A stretch of DNA of 64,000 nt from Petaurus breviceps papuanus (GCA_028583685.1 JAMXIF010000065.1:33107093-33171092), one strand, 5' to 3'. Shown: positions 51,201-57,420, counted from the stretch's first letter. The notes: generated by a model from the letters alone, not told the origin. Program-made: numbers and translations.

Positions 51201-51992
51201 ACAACCTTAGATAGGGTGTGAGGAAGGACTTGAGCCCAGTTTTTTCTGACTTAAAAATCTGCCCATCGTCCAGTACATCACTGCCCCTCTGAAATGTGAG
51301 GCTTTCTTTAAAGCACTGTATGTTGAGGAGATGTGCAGTGGCAGCAGGTTGCAGATTTGTTTTTCTTTGAGGTTTGAACATTTCCCGAATATCTTTAGCC
51401 CACTTGTTCCACTCAAAGTAGTTCTTAATAAAGTATATATGAATAGATAAACATCTTAGTATACCCTTATTTTTCCCACCTGTTTTTCTTGCTCTTACCT
51501 TGGGGGTCTTTGTGTATATTGAATCCTATTATTTGATGTCATGAAACTGTTACATCTGTGCCCGCTGTATCTGTTTTGAAAGGCTAATGGTTTTTTGATG
51601 CCCATTCAATATAGAAGTCATTTTATAGTACCAAAAGTATTTCAATTTCTAATTACTTGTTGATGTTAGGCTAACTATTGTGTACAAATAAAGCAGCAGT
51701 GTGTATTACAACTTTATTATTGTATAGTAATAAAATAAAGGTCTGTCTTGTGCATCAGAGTGCATGCTCTACCTATTCTACACAAGGAATACACCGTTCC
51801 TGTAGTAGGGCTTACCTTCCAGTTCTGCACTCAGAACCAATGTTTCTTCCCTGTTTGCTGTACTATAAATTGCTGAACGAGAGCTAACTCATTGTTCGAT
51901 TTTTCGTAGAGCAGAGAGGGGGCTTCAGGGGAAGTAGAGGTGGCCGAGGTTGGGGAGGACGAGGAAATCGTAGTCGGGGAAGACTCTACTGA
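18226..51992 (+). CDS. API5: Apoptosis inhibitor 5, complete 14-exon coding region
   Basis: API5 (AAC-11, FIF) is a nuclear anti-apoptotic helical-repeat protein known to bind FGF2 and Acinus and to act on E2F1-driven apoptosis. Coding exons are 18226-18294, 29959-30120, 31982-32075, 33893-33958, 34735-34886, 35658-35864, 38669-38773, 41900-41989, 43042-43223, 44767-44860, 46195-46251, 48695-48771, 50306-50442 and 51910-51992. They total 1575 nt, which is 524 residues plus TGA, the same length as human. Every junction is GT-AG and every phase joins. The N-terminus (MPTVEELYRNYGILAD) matches the vertebrate protein as I know it. HEAT/ARM-like helices fill about residues 1-360. Leucines at 370, 377, 384 and 391 form an exact heptad zipper. 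A bipartite basic NLS lies at 454-475, and the last 27 residues are an Arg/Gly-rich RGG tail. Lys251, the acetylated lysine reported in human, is the first codon of exon 7. I see no stop, frameshift or lost exon. Confidence 0.98.
18295..19190 (+). promoter_or_regulatory. API5: CpG island continuing into API5 intron 1
   Basis: GC-rich, CpG-dense sequence fills the first 0.9 kb of intron 1. Long open frames on both strands here come from the lack of AT-rich stop codons, not from genes. Confidence 0.7.
19418..19625 (+). repeat. tRNA SINE with RTE/BovB-type tail
   Basis: Begins GGGGCCGCTGGGTG and ends GGGGTCACAGCGTTGGACAC then TGCTGAAC, the RTE-type tail. Same family as 10663-10875 and 63761-64000. 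Confidence 0.8.
19740..19920 (+). repeat. SINE with CORE tail
   Basis: GTGTGACCCTGGGCATTTTC and the tail CCCCAATTCTATGATCCTGG in plus orientation. Confidence 0.65.
20560..22210 (+). repeat. L2 LINE RT and 3' region
   Basis: The stretch near 20860-20950 reads like the L2 RT motif around NGLFVLIHLD. Later parts match the L2 region after RT (TTTGACCCACAGGTCTTATG; CAAAGTGATC-type pieces near 21880-22100). Split by the SINE at 21203-21366. Confidence 0.65.
21203..21366 (-). repeat. SINE of the CAGAAATAACTGGCCGTG subfamily, minus strand
   Basis: T run, then GCAATCAGGGTTAAGTAACT and GGCCAGTTATTTCTGGGT, ending CACCTGGCCACCCC. TTTCTTCGTCT and TTTCTTCATCT flank it. Same subfamily as the dimer at 48942-49240. 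Confidence 0.85.
22600..23790 (+). repeat. Old L1 ORF2 3' half, split by a SINE
   Basis: ATAAATTCCCCCTGGACTTG, CAACCAAAAGATTATC and ATCTCATACCCATCAAAATG follow L1 ORF2 order. AT-rich and heavily mutated. The SINE at 23095-23247 interrupts it. Confidence 0.6.
23095..23247 (+). repeat. WSINE-type SINE
   Basis: Begins GGGGCGGCTAGGTGGC and ends CCCCAATTGC plus A tail. A 15-bp duplication AAAAGAAAAACTACT lies at 23080-23094 and 23248-23262. Confidence 0.9.
24000..25440. other. API5 intron 1 stretch without recognisable repeat
   Basis: AT-rich unique-looking sequence. No exon candidate supported. Confidence 0.45.
26352..27292 (+). mobile_element. L1 5' UTR plus start of ORF1 with A tail
   Basis: The 941-bp insert starts GGGGGAGGG, has CCAAGATGGCAGAG near its 5' end (a YY1-type site as in human L1), then a 5' UTR and ORF1 from ATG 27057 (MEREEDSKVRTPASKASKKN). 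One in-frame TAG follows at about 27139. It ends in A9 right after the codons for EENTL. GATAAAGGTAT at 26341-26351 and 27293-27303 is a perfect 11-bp duplication. It holds only the 5' end of an L1. Confidence 0.85.
27350..27520 (-). repeat. MIR-like SINE
   Basis: CATTTTACAGATGAAGACCC and GTTAAGTGACTTGCCCGTGG are the complement of the MIR/CORE consensus. Confidence 0.65.
27558..27660. repeat. hAT-type DNA transposon fragment
   Basis: CACTTCTTAAACTGTGGGTC resembles the terminal region of hAT elements of the CTTCTCAAAC type. Only one end is recognisable. Confidence 0.4.
28000..28166 (+). repeat. WSINE-type SINE
   Basis: Begins GGGGTGGCTAGGTGGTGC and ends CCCCAATTGCC, a CT patch and an A tail. 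Confidence 0.85.
28185..28970 (+). repeat. Marsupial L1-type 3' UTR sequence
   Basis: G-rich, purine-rich sequence with two partial repeats of the CATGCCCTACTGAAA-type unit and terminal AATAAAAGAAGC plus A run. TATGAAATGTTTTGCATAGC matches the region before the L1 tail. Family assignment is from memory. Confidence 0.5.
29130..29330 (-). repeat. L2 LINE 3' end, antisense
   Basis: GAGTATGTGTCAAGTACTTA and ACAGGCCCTGCTCTAGGAGC are the complement of the L2 3' end. Confidence 0.6.
29340..29958. other. API5 intron 1, 3' portion
   Basis: No repeat recognised. Ends in the T-rich tract that serves exon 2. Confidence 0.5.
29959..30120 (+). CDS. API5: API5 coding exon 2 (residues 24-77)
   Basis: It follows a long T-rich tract ending in CAG and starts HKDAYQVILDG; it ends CEDEDVS before GTAAGT. 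Its 54 codons leave phase 0 on both sides. It encodes the first helical repeats. Confidence 0.97.
30345..30545 (-). repeat. MIR-like SINE in API5 intron 2
   Basis: CTTTTACAGATAAGGAAATT and GAATTGCCCAAATTAAACGA, complement of the MIR/CORE consensus. Confidence 0.6.
30560..31981. other. API5 intron 2, remainder
   Basis: Nothing recognisable beyond a T/G-rich patch at 31230-31280. Confidence 0.45.
31982..32075 (+). CDS. API5: API5 coding exon 3 (residues 78-108)
   Basis: It encodes IRRQAIKELPQFATGENLPR and onward to LLQT, and ends one base into codon 109 before GTGGGA. The acceptor reads AACAAAAG, so the base before AG is A and the pyrimidine tract sits about 8 bases further upstream. This is weaker than the other acceptors of the gene. 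Confidence 0.97.
32580..33760 (-). repeat. L2 LINE 3' region, antisense, in API5 intron 3
   Basis: Reads antisense as the L2 3' end (CCCGCAGGGAACTTGCGTTC) back through the post-RT part to GACGGATTCCAGTTGACAG. It aligns by eye with 483-860. The hAT MITE at 33102-33305 splits it. Confidence 0.7.
33102..33305. mobile_element. hAT-type MITE, palindromic
   Basis: 204 bp, starts TAGGGGTGGGGAACCTG and ends with the inverse. The perfect 8-bp duplication GACTAGCA lies at 33094-33101 and 33306-33313. Same family as 4797-4977. Confidence 0.9.
33893..33958 (+). CDS. API5: API5 coding exon 4 (residues 109-130)
   Basis: This 66-base exon encodes DDSAEFNLVNNALLSIFKMD plus AK. The acceptor follows a run of 18 or more T. 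The donor, AAAG|GTAACA, has C at +5 and is the weakest donor in the gene. Confidence 0.97.
34263..34415 (-). repeat. WSINE-type SINE in API5 intron 4
   Basis: T-rich start, GGGGTAAGTGACTTGCCCAG, ending CCACCTAGCCGCCCC. TTTATCC flanks it at 34256-34262 and 34416-34422. Confidence 0.87.
34735..34886 (+). CDS. API5: API5 coding exon 5 (residues 131-181)
   Basis: It encodes GTLGGLFSQILQGEDIVRER through ELILTESKK, completes the split Gly codon from exon 4 and returns to phase 0. Donor AAG|GTAAGT is consensus. Confidence 0.97.
34887..35657. other. API5 intron 5
   Basis: No repeat recognised in this 0.77-kb intron. Confidence 0.45.
35658..35864 (+). CDS. API5: API5 coding exon 6 (residues 182-250)
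   Basis: The largest coding exon (69 codons) runs from VLEDVTGEEFVLFMKILSGL to RQAVPLFS. It carries NPGDPDC where I recall NPSDPDC in human. Donor TCT|GTAAGT. Confidence 0.97.
36200..36430 (-). repeat. L2 LINE 3' end, antisense
   Basis: CAGCACTCACTATGTACCTG followed by GGGGATGTAAAGGAAAAC, a degenerate L2 3' end. Confidence 0.5.
36560..37410 (+). repeat. CR1/L3-clade LINE, RT end to 3' tail
   Basis: DDTKLVRDQHGQ at about 36577-36612 is the RT catalytic DD region. GTGAAAGACTTGGGTGGATT and AGAGGACAGAACTGGGAACA belong to the downstream part, and CAGATGGTCTCTGCCGTCCC to the 3' end. Confidence 0.75.
37420..38265. other. API5 intron 6 stretch without recognised repeat
   Basis: Unique-looking apart from a possible SINE-like piece near 37430-37530. 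Confidence 0.4.
38272..38555 (+). repeat. MAR1/CORE-SINE, near full length
   Basis: GGCCGCTAGGTAGCACAG, then TGTAATAATGTGGATAATAA and CCATGCCTGGCACATAGTAG, ending TATAAATGTTGC. Confidence 0.8.
38669..38773 (+). CDS. API5: API5 coding exon 7 (residues 251-285)
   Basis: It starts with Lys251 (KNVHSTRFVTYFCEHVLPNL), the lysine reported as acetylated in human API5, and ends GLDIQLE. Marsupial-specific changes against the human protein I recall are His for Gln in CEHVL and Ser-Ser for Gly-Thr after LPNL. Confidence 0.97.
39110..39480 (+). repeat. SINE split by a younger SINE
   Basis: Plus-strand SINE body at 39110-39166 and 39349-39480 (TGTGTGACCTGGGCACATTT), interrupted by the minus SINE at 39181-39334. 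Confidence 0.7.
39181..39334 (-). repeat. WSINE-type SINE nested in another SINE
   Basis: T run, GGGGTTAAGTGACTTGCCCA, ending CCACGTAGCCGCCCC. TCTAGTCTTAGCTT (39167-39180) and TCTAGTCTTATCTT (39335-39348) form the target duplication, one mismatch. Confidence 0.9.
39485..40470. other. API5 intron 7 stretch without recognised repeat
   Basis: AT-rich and unique-looking. Confidence 0.4.
40500..41640 (+). repeat. Old L1 ORF2 remnants and a DNA-transposon fragment
   Basis: AATATAGTACCAATCCAGAT, TTACAAAGCAGTAATCATCC and ATGCCCTTTGACTCATTTCC follow L1 ORF2 order. A short antisense L2 3' end lies at 40675-40720. The segment 41240-41400 (ATGCATAAAGTATAATATGC, GATTACAAAGAAGCC) belongs to a hAT-like element also seen at 55965-56075. 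Confidence 0.5.
41900..41989 (+). CDS. API5: API5 coding exon 8 (residues 286-315)
   Basis: Thirty codons, VLKLLAEMSSFCGDMEKLET through KKLFDKLL, phase 0 on both sides. Acceptor TTTTAG, donor TTG|GTAAGA. Confidence 0.97.
41990..43041. other. API5 intron 8
   Basis: No repeat recognised. The segment 42400-42730 has balanced composition but no open frame or motif I can name. Confidence 0.4.
43042..43223 (+). CDS. API5: API5 coding exon 9 (residues 316-375)
   Basis: It starts EYMPLPPEEAENGENAGNEE, an acidic loop, and continues into the helix that begins the leucine zipper (Leu370). It ends two bases into Arg376. Donor CAG|GTGATG. Confidence 0.97.
43290..43910 (+). repeat. Possible CR1/L3-like remnant in API5 intron 9
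   Basis: TACCCATGTATTCAAAAGGG and CATTGAGAGACATGGG resemble CR1/L3 3' sequence. Weak. Confidence 0.3.
43915..44160 (+). repeat. Marsupial SINE with GCAGAAAAGGTG-type tail
   Basis: TGGGCAGATCACTCAACCTT then CTGCATTGGTAGAAAGGAG, a tail also seen at 60080-60245. Confidence 0.5.
44330..44526. mobile_element. hAT-type MITE (GGTGTCAAACTC family)
   Basis: Starts CAGAGGTGTCAAACTCAAAT and ends with the imperfect inverse GAGTTGACATCTCTC. A 17-T run lies inside. No clean 8-bp duplication found. Confidence 0.5.
44767..44860 (+). CDS. API5: API5 coding exon 10 (residues 376-407)
   Basis: It encodes the rest of the zipper, RLQYFARGLQVYIRQLRLAL, with Leu377, Leu384 and Leu391 in register with Leu370 of exon 9. 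It ends GEALKTEE before GTAAGA. Confidence 0.97.
44861..46194. other. API5 intron 10
   Basis: AT-rich, no repeat recognised with confidence. Confidence 0.4.
46195..46251 (+). CDS. API5: API5 coding exon 11 (residues 408-426)
   Basis: A 57-base exon encoding NKIKVVALKITNNINVLIK, phase 0 on both sides, so skipping it would keep the frame. Confidence 0.96.
46440..46640 (-). repeat. MIR-like SINE in API5 intron 11
   Basis: CCCATTTTACAGATAAGAAA and GTCAAGTAGTAAGTGGCAGA, complement of the MIR consensus. Confidence 0.65.
47620..47770 (-). repeat. L2 LINE 3' end, antisense
   Basis: TCATTCAGTGCCTGTTATGT and CTCTGCCCTCAGGGGGCTCA, complement of the L2 3' end. Confidence 0.7.
48082..48262 (+). repeat. 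tRNA-derived SINE
   Basis: GGAGGACTTAGGTTCAAATC (B box) and CTCTGTAAAATGAGGGCATT in plus orientation. Confidence 0.7.
48695..48771 (+). CDS. API5: API5 coding exon 12 (residues 427-451)
   Basis: It encodes DLFHIPPSYKSTVTLSWKPV then QKAEM and ends two bases into Gly452 before GTAAGG. AEMG replaces VEIG of human as I recall it. Confidence 0.96.
48942..49240 (+). mobile_element. Dimeric SINE, two head-to-tail units
   Basis: Unit 1 (48942-49088) starts GGGGTGGCCAGGTAGC and ends CCCCAATTGC plus TTA. Unit 2 (49089-49240) starts GGGGCGGCCAGGTGGC and ends CCCCGATTGC plus an A tail. Both carry ACTGGCCGTGTAACC or CCTGGCCGTGTAACC. Only the outer ends have the perfect 15-bp duplication AAGAATTGTATTTCT (48927-48941, 49241-49255), and no A tail separates the units, so they inserted together. 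Confidence 0.88.
49332..49950 (+). repeat. MAR1/CORE-SINE split by a MITE
   Basis: 5' part 49332-49483 (GGCAGCTAAATGGCAGGATG) and 3' part 49867-49950 (CCTCCCAAGGTCGTTGTGAG) are contiguous when the MITE is removed. Confidence 0.85.
49484..49866. mobile_element. Tc1/mariner-type MITE
   Basis: 383 bp with terminal inverted repeats CCGTGTTTCCC followed by AATAATAAGAC-like sequence on both sides and a duplicated TA (49482-49483, 49867-49868). GGGCTTATTTTC motifs recur inside both ends. The middle is GC-rich, with a run of G at about 49710, and has no transposase frame. Confidence 0.85.
50306..50442 (+). CDS. API5: API5 coding exon 13 (residues 452-497), nuclear localisation signal
   Basis: It encodes the bipartite basic NLS (Lys454, Arg455, then PPKKAAAGPKR to 475) and the conserved NPPSGKYSSNLGNFNY. 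The donor is ATG|GTGAGC. Reading straight through the donor gives 13 more codons and a TAG at 50481-50483, a plausible alternative C-terminus. Confidence 0.96.
50443..51909 (+). other. API5: API5 intron 13, repeat-free
   Basis: This 1.47-kb intron has no SINE, LINE or DNA transposon that I can recognise, although most introns of this gene carry several. The lack of insertions would fit use as an alternative 3' UTR. A further AATAAA is at 51427-51432. Confidence 0.5.
51687..51739 (+). terminator. API5: Candidate intronic poly(A) site cluster in API5 intron 13
   Basis: Three AATAAA hexamers (51687, 51729 and an overlapping one at 51734) are followed at 51740-51760 by GT-rich sequence (TCTGTCTTGTG). 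With read-through of exon 13 this would make a composite terminal exon of about 1.45 kb. Confidence 0.5.
51910..51992 (+). CDS. API5: API5 coding exon 14 (residues 498-524), RGG tail and stop
   Basis: It encodes EQRGGFRGSRGGRGWGGRGN then RSRGRLY and TGA. This is an RGG-type low-complexity tail of the sort that binds RNA and is methylated in other proteins. Gly replaces Ala and Thr at two sites of the human tail as I recall it. The acceptor TTTTTCGTAG is good. Confidence 0.96.
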
Positions 51993-52759
51993 ATACATCA
52001 CATTCTTCAACGCTGTCACAAGCTTAAAACACTCTTAAACTACCACTCATTGGGTTGCTGGGAATAGCCCTTTAAAGACTGCTGCCTTCAGGTAAAGACT
52101 TCAATGTTCTTTATACCTTTGTATGTCTGATCTACTTTTCTAATGGAATACAGACGTGTCCAAGAAAAAATTACAGCTGTATTTTTGGATGCTTTGTCAG
52201 CAAACTTGGGTTTTTGCAGTGTCTTCGGGGTTTATTCAGACTTGGAGGACCACAGTGTATGTGGTTTCTCTTAAAACATCTTGACAGTTTATATATTAAC
52301 CAGAGAGCAGTTTGTGGCTAAAACATGTAATATGATGTAGAGTCTGATGGAAAGGATCCTTCATGAAGGCTCACATCAGCTATGATGTGTTACCGGCTTT
52401 CCTCTCCCCTCCATCTTCCTCCCACCCAATATATGGAGAAGAGTGTAATAGTCAATGTTCACATTTTTTTACTTTTCTTTCTTTTAACTGAGCTGCCATG
52501 CACTGATGCAGGCCTACTGATTTCTTTGTCATAAATGGAAAATATTTACCAGCTTTTTCTTAAAGACAAACATTGATTTAGTTAATCTCTGGGAATGACA
52601 TTAATGGGGCAAAGTAAGTTGCTTTTATACTGCTTACATAACTCTTCTCCATGTGTTGTGATGCAAACTTGTTTGGAATATGGGGTTTTAATGTTCAGTA
52701 TAAAAATATGTGTGTGCACATATATATATGCTGTGAAACTTGACTATACAAAAGAAATC

Positions 52760-52765
52760 AATAAA
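52760..52765 (+). terminator. API5: API5 possible proximal poly(A) signal
   Basis: AATAAA lies 0.77 kb after the stop codon. Downstream sequence has GTGGTCTGTGATG, a moderate GT-rich element about 25 bases on. It may yield a minor short transcript. Confidence 0.45.
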
Positions 52766-53976
52766 AAGTAGAAACACTCCAGGAATGGGTGGTCTGTGAT
52801 GCAGTGATTGTCCTCTTTGGAGTAAGTTGGTCAACTTTTCTCCCATCAGTGAGGGGTTTTGAATCAGCTTGCACTTAACATTATTGTTATTTGAAAATGA
52901 AAACACATAAAGGCTACATATACAAAACAAACCATATAACCAAATACTAAATCTGACTTGAGAATAGCATCCTTCACAATGTGGGTGGTGTAATCTAGGA
53001 TTCTGTTGACCAGAGCTTCCCTGAAAAAAAAATTACTTCAAGAGTGGATAATAGGGAAAAGATGCTTTCTTAGTTTTTCTTTGTCACTTTTGGAATTTTT
53101 AACTTCTCAGGTTAATCAAAATTCAAAGTAAATGCAGAATAAGTTATAGAACAGTGGATGAAGCAAATCTTAAATGCATCACCAGAAGTGATTTTGAGGA
53201 GTTTCAAATGTCATAGGTATTTTTGAATAGCATAGGCTTTTTCATATTTTTTGGTTCAGCAGTTAGTCTTCCCCTTCCCTAATTTTCACCCCCAAATCAA
53301 ATGCCTAGATGATATTTCCTAGGTATTTTCATGTCTTTGTGGAGAATAGTTTGTGATTCCAATGCAGGTGTCTTCATTAATGTTCATTGTTGTGCTTTAG
53401 TAGTTATCACTGCATTGTGGGAAAAGTAAAGCCCCTTTGTTGGTACTACTGCACATTCTCATGGCAAAAAAAAATGTTTTTTAGGCTAGAATAATGATAA
53501 CAAGTGAGCAGAGGTAATTGGTCAGTTTGGAGTGGTAGCAATAATACTCAAACATTCCATAAGCTTCTGAATTGAACCTGAGCTCATTTGGAATCTGGGC
53601 AAACATAGGAAAGGCCAGCTAGTCTGTCCATTTTGGATGTAGAAACTATTGGGGCTACATCTTTGTAAATTTGGACATTTTTATGCTTATTTTCCTCTTA
53701 GTTTGAAGTACATGTTTAAATTCTTAGAACTGAGCATAAGTGATTTTGCTCACTGAAGGTTGATGTTCGTTTGAGTGTCTTCCTCTCTATTCTCCTATAC
53801 CACTGCTACTATTTCCCTACCCTTTAGTCCTTTCAGAGGCAATAGTGTATACTATAGGAGGGTTATTTTTGCTCCAAAATTGAGAATGAAAACTTCACAC
53901 CTGTGATTATTTTCCCCTTTTTAAAGACACCTGTTTATCACCTTGTTCAAATGTAAATGTTCCCCTATGCTTTTGG

Positions 53977-53982
53977 AATAAA
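53977..53982 (+). terminator. API5: API5 distal poly(A) signal
   Basis: AATAAA is preceded by TGTAAATG (a CFIm-type UGUA site) and followed within 20-45 bases by a strongly GT-rich stretch (TTTGTGTCTCTGTGTTGTG). This is the expected layout of an efficient vertebrate poly(A) site. Confidence 0.85.
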
Positions 53983-54409
53983 TTCATTTTGTAATTTTGT
54001 TTGTGTCTCTGTGTTGTGATTTATGTTATCTTCAGATTCCATCCCTCTTCCCAGTACTGTTTGGTAATTTGCTTTGGGTGGCTAGATGCAGTTACATTGA
54101 GTCTTCATCAGTAATTTTTTTTTCCTAAAACAATCAGTGGGAAAATAACTTGGGAAGGTAGAAGAAGCCCATAAATTCCTCAGTCATTCAGATCAAGTGT
54201 CATTCTTAAGGAGGCCAACATTCATAGTGGCCAATATGCAGGCCACTGTCAGGGCAACTGTTACTTCCCAAAGTTTGGTCAGACGTGTACCTCTGCCACT
54301 GTATTTGTAAGCTTAAAAACAGAAGTAGAAGATTACAGACATCGTGGACCATTGGTTTGTGATAAATGAAGAGACGGTAGGGAGGAATGTTGCATATATA
54401 TGAACCCAG

Positions 54410-54545
54410 GACAAAGGAGGAACTTGGCATAGAATGTGCCCACCCACTGTTGTAGGCACTGGGGATACGAAGAAAAGGCACTTGCCCTCTAGGAGCTGCC
54501 GTTCTAATGAGGAGGAAGGTATATGCATAAAAAAGTACATTAGGA
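54410..54545 (-). repeat. L2 LINE 3' end, antisense
   Basis: TAGGCACTGGGGATACGAAG and GCCCTCTAGGAGCTGCCGTT, complement of the L2 3' end. Confidence 0.7.
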
Positions 54546-54639
54546 GATAAACCTTCCTTTAGGAAATTTAAATAAATCCAGATTTCATTACATTATTCCC
54601 AAAATTGGCTCTGATGGGGGAATAGCCTCAAGCCATTGA

Positions 54640-54920
54640 ATGTATTATATTCTCATTTCCCTGGCTGAGAATCCCAGTTTTCCTTCAAGACTCAATATAA
54701 GGGTCAACCCAGCCTTCCATGATCTCCCCAGTTAGAGTCATCCTGCCTCAAATTACCCTTCTTTTAAGGCCTGTGAATGTTATATTTCTACCATAGAACA
54801 CAGAAGCTCCATATTGGCAGGAATTATGTAAATTTTGGTTTATGTAACCACAGCACAGAGCCCAGTGCTTTATACTGGATACACACCTAATTGGTATTCG
54901 TTGAATTTAATTAGTTATGG
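54640..54920 (+). repeat. L2-type LINE 3' end
   Basis: CAGCCTTCCATGATCTCCCC, GCACAGAGCCCAGTGC and TTCGTTGAATTTAATT mark an L2 3' end. Confidence 0.6.
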
Positions 54921-54924
54921 CCTC

Positions 54925-56255
54925 TCTCAGGAATACTGTCAGATATTGTCAACTACTTCTGAAAGCTCAATCAACACACAGTGGATGTACATTTGGTCAT
55001 CAGTTGTGCAACCAGATGCTATATAGGTTTCCACACTGAGGCTTGGGTTTTCTATTTGCTTAGGTTACTTTTAATTCTGTGAAGTAATTTCGAAGAGTTT
55101 GAAACAAAACTTCCATAAAGGACATTGGAAACAAACTCAGACAAACTTTGGAGTAAGTCATACAGTTCTGGTTGTACAGTGCTAGGGAAGGCACAGAATA
55201 GAACGGCTAACTACAAAGGTGTGGCTGGAGTAGCTTCTGTATGAACCAAGGGGAAGAAAAAGTAATGATCTCCAGGTTGAGATGTGAAAGGAAATTATTA
55301 AATTAGGAAGAAAACAGCAATCAAGAGTGTGCTCCATTGAGATCCTCACAACCTCAAGGGAGAATGTGAGGGCAGGGCCTTAGCCTTGAACTGAGTGGGC
55401 AGTGTGGACCAGAGGCCCACCAGGCAGGCATGGCCAGCACCTCCACATCAATGGGAACATGGATCCATATGATAGTCAAATATTCAGGAAGCCCCCTAAT
55501 ACCAAGGTACACCCATCAGTTTCAAAGAAGTAGTTTAGAGGTAAACTATATAGTGATTTGTAAATATGGAAGTTGTTTCCCCAAGAAACTCTAGAGTTCA
55601 AGAAAGATAAGCATAAATTCATGGCTAAATCCATAAAGGATCATGAAACAGAAATTTGTCTTTTTTTTTTTTTTTTGGAGGATAGCTACCATGAATTTCC
55701 ACAAAACATTCCTTGGTGAAACTATGTCGACTGCTGAGCTACTCCTTTCTGATCGCGGCAGTTCTTTGTCTCAGATTACCTGACCTGTTTTGAGCACAGT
55801 GTAGTAAATAGTTTTCAAGTCTAAAACGTTGGCACTCAGGTCACATAGTTCTCACTGGCCCCCAGGTAGCTCTCTAGCATTCTAAGCTGCAGAGCAGATA
55901 GTGATCTGTATTGGTTTAGGGAGTTTCCTTACTAAAGGTTCCTACCAACCAGGATTTTTTGTTTGTTTCATAAATACATAAGATTACAAAGAAAACCAAT
56001 TATATTGAGATACATTTGTCAAGTTTTGTTGTCTGTTTTGTTTAATGTTCCTGGACCCTTGCTAAGCCAGTGAAATCACAGTTTGAGTGGGGGGGGGGAG
56101 GCACGGTGCAGAAGATGAAGACTTTTGTTTTCAGTTCCATTGGTCTCTCCTTTACCTCCATCTGAGGAAGTGCTTTTCTACCTTCAGGCTTACATTGCCT
56201 TCTTGGAGTTGCCCTAGCACTCCCACTATTTGTAGAACCTTCCTTCAGGGGTTTT
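54925..56255. other. API5-TTC17 intergenic stretch
   Basis: Only a hAT-like fragment at 55965-56075 is recognised (ATAAGATTACAAAGAAAACC), related to 41240-41400. No gene seen. Confidence 0.4.
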
Positions 56256-56258
56256 GAT

Positions 56259-56322
56259 TGGATTCAGCTTGAGGACCTAGAGGGCCACATGTGGCCTCAA
56301 GGCCACAGGTTCCAAACCTCTG
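56259..56322. repeat. hAT-type MITE, right half only
   Basis: GGATTCAGCTTGAGGACCTA then GAGGGCCACATGTGGCCTCA, matching the right arm of the elements at 4797-4977 and 33102-33305. Confidence 0.75.
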
Positions 56323-56429
56323 CCTTATGCTTTAGGTGAAGCTGGCCCTGGTAGAGAAGTGTGTAATTCTGAAACCTTATTTTCCTGTTATCAAACCCTT
56401 AGTTTTATATCAAATATTTGAGATTAGAA

Positions 56430-56590
56430 GAAGGTACCTTGGAGGCTATCAGGTCCAGGCTTCTATTTCAGAGATAAGGACGTGCTAAATGATTTACCCA
56501 GGGTGACACAGTTAATAAACCTTAGACAGCATTTAAACTCAAGTTACAGGATCACAAAGCTGAAAGGGATATCAGAGGTCATCTAGTTTA
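56430..56590 (-). repeat. MIR-like SINE remnant
   Basis: CAGAGATAAGGACGTGC and ACACAGTTAATAAACCTTAG, plus a GGTCATCTAGTTTAAC segment. Confidence 0.5.
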
Positions 56591-56696
56591 ACATGTACCT
56601 CCCCAAGGTCCCCCCTACAACATGCCGAACAAGGGGCTGGGCTATCAACTCCAGGGAGGTACTTTGCCATAGCACAAATCAAAAGAAGCTTTTCCT

Positions 56697-57112
56697 ACAC
56701 TCTGATGAATGGATGCAAAATGAAACGAGCAGAACCAGGAGAACATTGTACACGTTAATGGCAGCACTGTATGATGATCTACTGTGAATAGGTTACCTAG
56801 TCGCAGCAATATAATGATTCAAGACAGTTCGGAAGGACTTCTGGTGAAAGGTGCTGTTCATCTCCAGAGAAAATTGATGGAGCCTGAATGAAGATCGAAG
56901 ATACTTTTTTTTTTGTCTGTTTTCTTTCAGTGACTTCTGATGGAAATGTGTTTTGCATGACCACACATGTATAACCTATGTCAAACTGTTTGCTTTCTCA
57001 GTTGGGAGGAGGGGAGGGAGGGAGAGAATTTGGAATTCAAAATTTGAAAAAAAAATGTTAAAATTGTTTTTACATGTAATTGAGGAAGAATAAAATACTA
57101 AGTTTTTTAAAA
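56697..57112 (+). mobile_element. 5'-truncated marsupial L1
   Basis: GCAGAACCAGGAGAACATTG through GTATAACCTATGTCAAACTG to GGGAGGGAGGGAGAG and AATAAAATAC. The perfect 11-bp duplication AAGCTTTTCCT lies at 56686-56696 and 57113-57123. Confidence 0.9.
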
Positions 57113-57123
57113 AAGCTTTTCCT

Positions 57124-57420
57124 TAACTTCAGTCCTAAAGCTGTCATGAACAACTTGTTCATGTTGCTACTTGTACCATTTTGAACCAAACAGGTCTAAT
57201 CTTTCTTCCATTTGGCAGCCCTGAAAATAGCTTTTATGTACCCTAAATCTTGTCCAATCTAAACAAGCCCAGCTCCTTCAGTCAGTCCCCATATGGCATT
57301 ATCTTGATCACACTTGTCCTCATCACCCTTGCTACTCCATAACTAATAAATGCCATTCCTAAAACATGGCAACCAGAATTGGACAAAAGTAAGATTTGGT
57401 CTGAACTGAGAAGAGGGTAT
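57124..57420 (-). repeat. CR1/L3-clade LINE 3' region, antisense
   Basis: CAAACAGGTCTAATCTTTCT, CCAGCTCCTTCAGTCAGTCC and GGCAACCAGAATTGGAC are the complement of the CR1/L3 3' part. Confidence 0.65.

Larger units (their letters stand above)
51993..54000 (+). other. API5: API5 3' untranslated region
   Basis: About 2.0 kb of sequence with no recognisable transposon follows the stop codon, in contrast to the flanking DNA. It ends at the poly(A) signal at 53977-53982. A first AATAAA at 52760-52765 could give a short 0.8-kb UTR form. Confidence 0.8.
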
